Shown in pieces: positions 55,232 to 61,426 of a stretch of 64,000 bases of DNA. Every line of letters starts with the position of its first letter. Position 1 is the stretch's first letter. Under the pieces are notes generated by a model. The model did no database searches and was not told where the DNA came from. It saw only the letters and a list, made by a program, of their open reading frames with translations. The stretch spans positions 1-64,000 of the forward strand of contig CAJUKD010000008.1 in NCBI GenBank assembly GCA_910587235.1. The letters run 5' to 3'. The DNA is from an uncultured Muribaculaceae bacterium (GTDB taxonomy: Bacteria > Bacteroidota > Bacteroidia > Bacteroidales > Muribaculaceae). The translations under genes and the position numbers were made by a program.

Positions 55232-56491
55232 CTAAATTTCAGGCTCATCGCCCGTCGGCGCCCATCTGTAAAAGCGGTCGGCGGGACGTATTTTAGCAGG
55301 CACTGCTATAGAAAAGCTGTCGCCTTTAACCGCTTTTTCAACACTGACACCGCCTACACGAATATCATCGGCCTTAATAATCAGCGCACCGGTAGTAGGC
55401 CCTGTCACCACAACTTCGTCGCCGCGGTGAAGCTCTCCGGCCTCCATCAGGAATTCTCCCACTCCAAGACGGGAGAAGTACTTGACCCCCTTGGCCACAT
55501 ACTGCTTGACACGTGTAGCGGACGAACCGTACTTGGCCGACCATTCGCCGAGGCGCCGGCCAAGATAATATCCATCCCAAAAACCACGGTTGAATATTTT
55601 TGAAAGACGGGCATCCCATGCGGCAATGGCCTCCCGGTCGGGATATGTTCCGTCGGCTATAGCCTGCAGAGCTTCGGAATAGCAGCTGACGGCAGTAGCT
55701 ACATATTCCGGACCGCGCGCGCGTCCCTCTATCTTGAACACACTGACACCTGCATCTACCATACGGTCGAGAAAATGAATCGTCTTCAGATCCTTCGGCG
55801 ACATGATGTACTTGTTATCGATGTTCAGTTCATCACCCGTTTCAAGATCGGTGACCGAATAACCCCGGCGGCATATCTGCGTACATGCGCCGCGGTTGGC
55901 GCTTGAATTCATCTGATGAAGACTAAGATAACACTTGCCGCTGACAGCCATGCACAATGCTCCGTGACAGAACATCTCTATTCGGACAAGTTCTCCGCGC
56001 GGGCCGCGTATATCCTCTTCGATTATGGCGCGGTGTATGGCCGCCACCTGCTCCATCGAGAGTTCACGGGCAAGCACAAGCACATCGGCCCAGGCTGAGT
56101 AGAAACGTACAGCCTCGATGTTGGATATGTTGCACTGTGTCGATATATGGACTTCCACCCCCCGGCTGCGGGCATATGATATGGCTGCGATGTCTGAGGC
56201 TATAATCGCCGTCAGCCCGGCCTCCGCGGCAGCATCTATGATGGAACGCACGACAGGCATATCGGCGTCGTAGATAATGGTGTTCACTGTAAGATATGTC
56301 CTGACTCCGGCCTCCGAGCAGATTCCGGCAATCTTGCGAAGATCGTCGAGAGTGAAGTTGGCACTGGAGCGCGAACGCATGTTGAGTCCTTCAACACCAA
56401 AATATACAGCGTCGGTACCGGCGGCTATGGCAGCACTGAGAGAATCATAACTGCCTACAGGAGCCATTATTTCAAAATCCTTGCGATTCAT
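55232..56491 (-). CDS. U32-family protein (TrhP/YegQ-like tRNA hydroxylation factor)
   Basis: 419 residues. The N-terminal half is a TIM-barrel-like U32 domain (MAPVGSYDSLSAAIAAGTDAVYFG, here quoted from residue about 10). The signature EMFCHGALCMAVSGKCYLS is followed by NRGACTQICRRGY, whose cysteines bind an Fe-S cluster in relatives, and by VFKIEGRARGPEYV. A C-terminal beta domain is present. Length and motifs fit TrhP/YegQ, needed for 5-hydroxyuridine at the tRNA wobble position, better than the longer RlhA or true collagenases. Confidence 0.8.
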   Translation of the reverse strand: MNRKDFEIMAPVGSYDSLSAAIAAGTDAVYFGVEGLNMRSRSSANFTLDDLRKIAGICSEAGVRTYLTVNTIIYDADMPVVRSIIDAAAEAGLTAIIASDIAAISYARSRGVEVHISTQCNISNIEAVRFYSAWADVLVLARELSMEQVAAIHRAIIEEDIRGPRGELVRIEMFCHGALCMAVSGKCYLSLHQMNSSANRGACTQICRRGYSVTDLETGDELNIDNKYIMSPKDLKTIHFLDRMVDAGVSVFKIEGRARGPEYVATAVSCYSEALQAIADGTYPDREAIAAWDARLSKIFNRGFWDGYYLGRRLGEWSAKYGSSATRVKQYVAKGVKYFSRLGVGEFLMEAGELHRGDEVVVTGPTTGALIIKADDIRVGGVSVEKAVKGDSFSIAVPAKIRPADRFYRWAPTGDEPEI

Positions 56492-56594
56492 AAACAGAAT
56501 TTGTCTGTATACAACAAACCATACCCCGGATCTGGCCGCAGCCTCTCCGGGATATGACTATATTTTTTGTAATCCGTAAATTCGACGGACGGGC

Positions 56595-56981
56595 TTATTC
56601 TGCAACGGGAGCTTCTGCGGCAGCTGGAAGTTCCTCTACAGCAACAGCTTCAGTTTCCTCAACGGCAACAGGAGCGACAGGAGTGTCGAACTGTCCGGCG
56701 GGAAGCGCGGGTGCGGCAGCCTCGGGAGCAATGGTGCGCAGACGGGTTTCCGTGGAAACCTTGGGCATGGTGAACGCCGAGATAATCGACAGAAGAATGA
56801 GCAAGCCCAGAAGTGTCCATGTGGCTTTTTCAAGGAAACTGTTGGTCTGGCGGACACCCATCACGGAGCCTGCACCGCCGAACTGCGACGAGAGGCCTCC
56901 GCCTTTCGATTTCTGGATAAGCACGATGCCGATAAGCAGCAGAGCGACGATTACGGTAAGTGTAATAACTACAATATGCAT
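56595..56981 (-). CDS. secG: Preprotein translocase subunit SecG
   Basis: 128 residues. Two transmembrane helices (about 4-22 and 55-75) with the SecG linker IQKSKGGGLSSQFGGAGSVMG between them. The C-terminal extension of about 45 residues is rich in Ala, Pro, Val and Glu, as in many Bacteroidetes SecG proteins. It assists SecYE in export. Last gene of the sigma-54 activator/lptE operon, 16 bp after the TPR-like gene. Confidence 0.93.
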   Translation of the reverse strand: MHIVVITLTVIVALLLIGIVLIQKSKGGGLSSQFGGAGSVMGVRQTNSFLEKATWTLLGLLILLSIISAFTMPKVSTETRLRTIAPEAAAPALPAGQFDTPVAPVAVEETEAVAVEELPAAAEAPVAE

Positions 56982-56997
56982 GGTAAAATAATGATTT

Positions 56998-57786
56998 TTA
57001 ATCTTTTGCGCAGCCGGAAGCAGAATCCAGACAACGCCGGTTAAGCATCAGTTTGCGGAGAAATCGCAATTGGTCTGCAAAGTAAGCACTTTTTTTCGGA
57101 AATTTCAAGTTTAGGCTTGATATAATTTCGTAAGCGCGCTCATATCGTCCCTGGCGAATGAATATTTTCGCCAGACTTTCGGATAGCAACGAATCATCGG
57201 CAGGTTCCGGCTGGGCCACGTGAACATGTTCCGGCAATGGCTCGGCTTGCGGCTCTTCGGCTCTGGGAGCCGCAGGATGATTAACCCGGATGAAAGCATT
57301 GATACGCTCTTCCTGTGAATCTGGATCGGCTTCGGGCGAAGAGTCCGGAGGCATATTCATCTGCTCCTCGCGAGCAAGCATTTCGCCGTAGTCGGGCGCC
57401 GGATTGAGTATAAGCCTTTCAAGCAAGGCATCATCCTCAGCCGACTGAGAACCGTAGGTGCGCAAAAATGTGTCGATGGCATCATCGGTTCCCATAGGTT
57501 CGGCGACATCGGCATCAGGATAAAAATCCGTCCAGTCAGCACCCATAACAGCCAGAACAGAAGAGCGTCGTCCGGCCGAATCGAGAGCCACCCGGCGGCG
57601 CAGATTTCCGATCATGGCGGCATCAAGACCGTCCGCACGGCTAAGCAGCACCGTCGCCGCAAGAGTGAACCACGGATATGCCGACATCGCTCCGGATAGC
57701 AAGGCCGTTTCCGACGCACTCAGGCGCCGCGACGGCTCGGCGGCAAGTTCTTTAAGAATATCCGATATTCCTGTCATGGTCGACAT
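56998..57786 (-). CDS. Conserved hypothetical with C-terminal TPR-like segment
   Basis: 262 residues. Acidic, Pro- and Glu-rich middle (about 130-205), then one TPR-like helix pair (SLAKIFIRQGRYERAYEIISSLNLKFPKKSAYFADQ, near 210-245). The protein is conserved in position between lptE and secG in Bacteroidales, but I know of no assigned function. A later in-frame ATG at 57777 is an equally possible start. It lies 3 bp after lptE, so it is certainly cotranscribed. Confidence 0.7.
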   Translation of the reverse strand: MSTMTGISDILKELAAEPSRRLSASETALLSGAMSAYPWFTLAATVLLSRADGLDAAMIGNLRRRVALDSAGRRSSVLAVMGADWTDFYPDADVAEPMGTDDAIDTFLRTYGSQSAEDDALLERLILNPAPDYGEMLAREEQMNMPPDSSPEADPDSQEERINAFIRVNHPAAPRAEEPQAEPLPEHVHVAQPEPADDSLLSESLAKIFIRQGRYERAYEIISSLNLKFPKKSAYFADQLRFLRKLMLNRRCLDSASGCAKD

Positions 57787-57789
57787 ATC

Positions 57790-58320
57790 CTACCAGTTGC
57801 CGAGGGTGGCGTTGAAAATAAGTTCGACAAGTTCTTTTGAAATCTCCTCGCACAACTGGTCCTGCACATCTGTCAGCATCTCCGAACTCGGGAAATCGCG
57901 GTAGGCACTGAAAGTCTGGTCCACGCCCTTGTTGTCGTCCTTGTTGTCGATATATTTGACGCGCACAGTAATAGTCAGCCTCGTCTGCGAAGCGAGAGCA
58001 TCTTCCGTGACAGCCTGCGGGCTAAGGCTGTAGCCTGTTATCTCGCCTTCGAGCTGAAGATCTGAAGCGCCGTCGGTCGTCTGCAGACGCGTATTCTTGT
58101 CTATATAATTCAACAGTTCGTTCTCGAACAACTGTTGCAAAGGAGGATAGACCAGAGCCGCACGGATAGGAAATTCCGCCACATGAATGGTCCGGTAGAC
58201 ATTGTAGTCGATAGCCGAGCCATTGAACGTATAGCTTATACGGCATGCTGCGACTGCGGCAAGCATTACTGCAGCCATAACGGCAGCCGCAGCCTTTGCA
58301 GCGGACTTATTCCAATTCAT
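57790..58320 (-). CDS. lptE: LPS-assembly lipoprotein LptE family
   Basis: 176 residues. Lipoprotein signal ending at the lipobox LAAVAAC, then the family pattern ISYTFNGSAIDYNVYRTIHVAEFPIRAAL, LLNYIDKNTRLQTTDGASDLQLEGEITGY and a conserved end of the type LCEEISKELVELIFNATLGNW. LptE plugs and assembles the LptD outer-membrane pore. It overlaps the regulator gene by 14 bp, so translation is coupled. Confidence 0.9.
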   Translation of the reverse strand: MNWNKSAAKAAAAVMAAVMLAAVAACRISYTFNGSAIDYNVYRTIHVAEFPIRAALVYPPLQQLFENELLNYIDKNTRLQTTDGASDLQLEGEITGYSLSPQAVTEDALASQTRLTITVRVKYIDNKDDNKGVDQTFSAYRDFPSSEMLTDVQDQLCEEISKELVELIFNATLGNW

Positions 58321-59581
58321 ATTCTTTTATTTTACGGTAGAGCGTGCGCTCAGATATTTTAAGTTCTGCTGCAGCAGCCTTGCGTCGGCCGCCGTTTCGC
58401 AGCAAAGCACGGCGTATCAGGTCGCGCTCGTTTTCCTCGATCGACGACGGCACCTCGACATAACTGTTATCGATTATTTCCGGAGTGTCGGATGACACGA
58501 TATGACTGTCGGCCGCCACGTGCGAAGCATCGGAGGCGGCAAAGATAACGGGCGGATGAATCCTTGCAGGCACCGACGACAGCAGGCGCGACGGATCGGC
58601 ACCTTTCTGATGCTCATCGGCGACATCTTCCATGCTGTCGTCGCGCAAGCGCGTCTGCAGATCGTCGATCCGCTCCTGCAGGCGGAATATCATGCTGAAG
58701 AGCATCTCCCGTTCACGCTCGTAGCTATGCCTGGGATCGGCTCCGGCCACAGGCATGTAAGTCGATGTTATCTGAGGCAGGTAACTTTCGAAAACAGCCG
58801 GCGAAATTGTCGTGCCTGCCTCGAACAAAGCCATCTGTTCCACTACATTCTTCAGCTGCCGCACATTTCCCGGCCAGCGGTAACGATAGAAAAGCGCCAT
58901 AGCCTCTTCCGAAAATTCCACGGCAGGCGTATGGTAGCGTTCGGCAAAATCGGAGGCGAATTTGCGCGCGAGCAGACGTATGTCAGAAGCACGGTCGCGC
59001 AGCGGCGGTATGGTGATCTGCACTGTCGAAAGACGGTAATAGAGATCTTCGCGGAAACGCCCTTCCTCGACAGCCCTGAGCATATCGACATTGGTGGCGG
59101 CCACAACCCTGATATTCGTACGTTGTACTGTCGACGATCCGACCTTGAGGAACTCGCCGCTTTCAAGCACACGCAACAGTCGCGCCTGAGTGGTCAACGG
59201 CAGCTCCGCAACCTCGTCAAGAAAAATAGTGCCGCCGTCAGCCTCCTCGAAATAACCCTTTCGCGAATCGACAGCACCGGTAAAAGCGCCTTTCTCATGG
59301 CCGAAAAGCTCGGAATCTATGGTACCTTCGGGAATGGCTCCGCAGTTCACGGCTATGTAGCGTGCGTGTTTTCGCGGACTATAGGCATGGATGATCTGAG
59401 GAAAAAACTCCTTGCCCGTGCCGCTCTCGCCGCATACAAGCACCGACAGATCGATAGGCGCCACACGTATGGCGCGCTCGACAGCGGCGATAAGAGCCGG
59501 AGCGTTGCCTATGATGCCGAAACGCAGTTTAGCCTGACGTACATCGTCGGTAAGATCTTTATGTCGGATATCGTTGCTCAT
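58307..59581 (-). CDS. Sigma-54 activator (AAA+ / Fis HTH) without receiver domain
   Basis: 424 residues from ATG 59581; the open frame begins 26 residues earlier inside the promoter and is rejected. The AAA+ domain covers about 30-270: Walker A GESGTGKE, GAFTGA loop in HEKGAFTGAVDSRKGYFEEADGG, Walker B TIFLDEVAEL, sensor NVRQLKNVVEQ. A variable linker (about 290-375) and a Fis-type HTH (NGGRRKAAAAELKISERTLYRKIKEY) follow. No REC, GAF or PAS domain is present, so activity must be set by expression or a partner. First gene of the lptE-secG operon. Confidence 0.93.
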   Translation of the reverse strand: MSNDIRHKDLTDDVRQAKLRFGIIGNAPALIAAVERAIRVAPIDLSVLVCGESGTGKEFFPQIIHAYSPRKHARYIAVNCGAIPEGTIDSELFGHEKGAFTGAVDSRKGYFEEADGGTIFLDEVAELPLTTQARLLRVLESGEFLKVGSSTVQRTNIRVVAATNVDMLRAVEEGRFREDLYYRLSTVQITIPPLRDRASDIRLLARKFASDFAERYHTPAVEFSEEAMALFYRYRWPGNVRQLKNVVEQMALFEAGTTISPAVFESYLPQITSTYMPVAGADPRHSYEREREMLFSMIFRLQERIDDLQTRLRDDSMEDVADEHQKGADPSRLLSSVPARIHPPVIFAASDASHVAADSHIVSSDTPEIIDNSYVEVPSSIEENERDLIRRALLRNGGRRKAAAAELKISERTLYRKIKEYELE

Positions 59582-59607
59582 TATCCAGTCGTTTATAAAC
59601 GAACACG

Positions 59608-59638
59608 CAAAAATACGAAATCCACCGTAAACGGTCAA
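59608..59638 (-). promoter_or_regulatory. Promoter of the sigma-54 activator-lptE-secG operon
   Basis: Minus strand -33 TTTG (59635-59638), 19-bp gap, -7 TATTTTTG (59608-59615), leader of about 20 nt before ATG 59581. One of the best matches to the Bacteroidetes primary sigma consensus in the window. Confidence 0.85.
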
Positions 59639-59774
59639 AACCTTAAACTTTTTTCGCAAAGCGCTTGAGTGACGACGCTAAAAAAGAAGTATTTTAATAC
59701 GGTAGGGCATAAAAGCGTCCGGCCACACAATCAACGCATACCGAAAACAACATATAATCAACAAAAGCAAAGAC

Positions 59775-61223
59775 ATGAAAAAACTTTACACAGCACTCTG
59801 CGCCGCCATTCTCGGCGCAGGCATGGCAGGAGCAGCCGGCCTGCAGGTAACATTCAACGGCAGCGACAATGCCAACTGGACAGCCGACGGCACAGCCGAA
59901 GTCAGCGGCGGACACCTCAACGTGACAATGGCCGAAAACAACGGAAAATACCGGGCCGACGTACACATGAAAAACGGCGAATACAGCCTCGACGCCACCG
60001 CCGACCGCTACGTGGCCGTGAAATTCATCGGCGAACGCCCCAACGGCAATATGACCCTTGAAATCGACAACGGCGGTTCATGGATGAAAAACGACGCCGG
60101 CAAGGACGCCTGGGTGGGCAAACCCCAGGGAAGCGTCATGACCAAAGGAGGCAACACCATCTATTACTACGACCTGACACGCTCGCCCCAGTTCACCAGC
60201 TCGGTAAACGTAACTAAAATCAACTTCAAGATCGCCGACTGCACCGTGGCTCCCTATACCTACTCCATCGACTGGGTCAAGACCTACGCCACTCCAGAGG
60301 CCATCGAGGCCGACAAGGACTGGGCCGATGACGGCGCCGGCGACATCGACGAAGCTATCGTGGCCGCCGAACCCGTCGTGAACGAGACAACAGGCACCGG
60401 ATACACCAGCCTCGAAGAAGCCCTCCTGCAGGTGAGCAACGGCGACGTAATCCTGATAAACAAGAACCAGACACTGCCCAACAGCCGCATCGGCATAAGC
60501 AGACCCGAAGGCGTTGAGGAATTCGCCATAACCATCAAAGGCAACGCCGAAGGTGTAAGCATAATCCGCGGACGCAACGACCTGAACATGCTCATCAACG
60601 CCAATGCAAAAGTCACATTCGAAAACCTTGCATTCAGCGGCAATGGCATGACTCCCGAAAAGAACTTCATGGAAGTGAGCGGCGGCGCACAAACCACTTT
60701 CCGCAATGTCACATTCTCCGGTTTCAACACTCCCGGCAACTACGCCATACAGGCTAAAAACAACGGCAAAGTCCACCTCGAAGGAGTGCAGACGGTAAAC
60801 AGCGACATACGTGCCACCCTCTTCGTCGGTTCTGCAGGCAGCAGCATCACCGGCGACAACTCGGCAAGCATCTATCTCGAGAAAGAAAACAGCATCAACG
60901 CATCCGAGCTGACAAATACCACCCCCGTAGCCCTGCTGTTCGACACCACCCGCGAAAACAAGATTCTCGTAAACAACTGGGACGCAGCTGCAAACTTCAC
61001 ATCAGCCGTAGCAGGTTATGCAATAGTGGCTGCCGAAGAAGGCGGACTCACCTTTGAAATCCGTGAAAGCGGTGTTGAAAGCGTAAGCGTCGAAAATGCA
61101 ACAGTCAGCGTCTACAGCATAGGCGGAGTGCTTCTGCGCCGTAACGTAGCTGCCGAAGAAGCTTATGACGGACTTCCCGCCGGACTCTACATCATAGGTG
61201 GCCGCAAAGTAATGGTAAAATAA
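59775..61223 (+). CDS. Secreted beta-helix protein with type IX-like C-terminal tail
   Basis: 482 residues. Signal peptide MKKLYTALCAAILGAGMAGA. Residues about 20-170 form a beta-sandwich-like domain (VAVKFIGERPNGNMTLEIDNGG). Residues about 200-410 show right-handed beta-helix rungs (GDVILINKNQTLPNSRIGI, KVTFENLAFSGNG, QTTFRNVTFSGFN, GKVHLEGVQTVNS), as in pectate-lyase-like proteins. The tail VSVYSIGGVLLRRNVAAEEAYDGLPAGLYIIGGRKVMVK (positions about 440-482) is a typical C-terminal sorting domain. Possibly a polysaccharide-binding or -degrading surface protein; no catalytic residues can be assigned. It ends in a strong terminator. Confidence 0.75.
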   Translation: MKKLYTALCAAILGAGMAGAAGLQVTFNGSDNANWTADGTAEVSGGHLNVTMAENNGKYRADVHMKNGEYSLDATADRYVAVKFIGERPNGNMTLEIDNGGSWMKNDAGKDAWVGKPQGSVMTKGGNTIYYYDLTRSPQFTSSVNVTKINFKIADCTVAPYTYSIDWVKTYATPEAIEADKDWADDGAGDIDEAIVAAEPVVNETTGTGYTSLEEALLQVSNGDVILINKNQTLPNSRIGISRPEGVEEFAITIKGNAEGVSIIRGRNDLNMLINANAKVTFENLAFSGNGMTPEKNFMEVSGGAQTTFRNVTFSGFNTPGNYAIQAKNNGKVHLEGVQTVNSDIRATLFVGSAGSSITGDNSASIYLEKENSINASELTNTTPVALLFDTTRENKILVNNWDAAANFTSAVAGYAIVAAEEGGLTFEIRESGVESVSVENATVSVYSIGGVLLRRNVAAEEAYDGLPAGLYIIGGRKVMVK

Positions 61224-61263
61224 TCCAATCACATCAGATACACGCAAAAAACACAACAAATCC

Positions 61264-61303
61264 ATGGCCGATTGCCCTAAATGAGCAATCGGCCATATTT
61301 TTT
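61264..61303 (+). terminator. Terminator after the beta-helix protein
   Basis: ATGGCCGATTGC (61264-61275) pairs perfectly with GCAATCGGCCAT (61285-61296), 9-nt loop, then ATTTTTT. Confidence 0.92.
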
Positions 61304-61372
61304 CACAAGCCCCGTCGAGCTTAAAATTAGTTAAAAGAATAACAAGATTCATACAGATTATTTGAAAAACGA

Positions 61373-61380
61373 TAATTTTG
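61373..61380 (+). promoter_or_regulatory. -7 box of the propeller regulator gene
   Basis: TAATTTTG with a leader of about 40 nt before ATG 61427; no clear -33 TTTG at the expected distance. Confidence 0.55.
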
Positions 61381-61426
61381 TGTTATATCATTCTATCACA
61401 GAATCACTTGGGAGATAATCTACCGC

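Noticed and set aside
58502..59668. Plus-strand frame of 388 codons opposite the sigma-54 activator
   Set aside because: Antisense to AAA+ motifs; no family resemblance.
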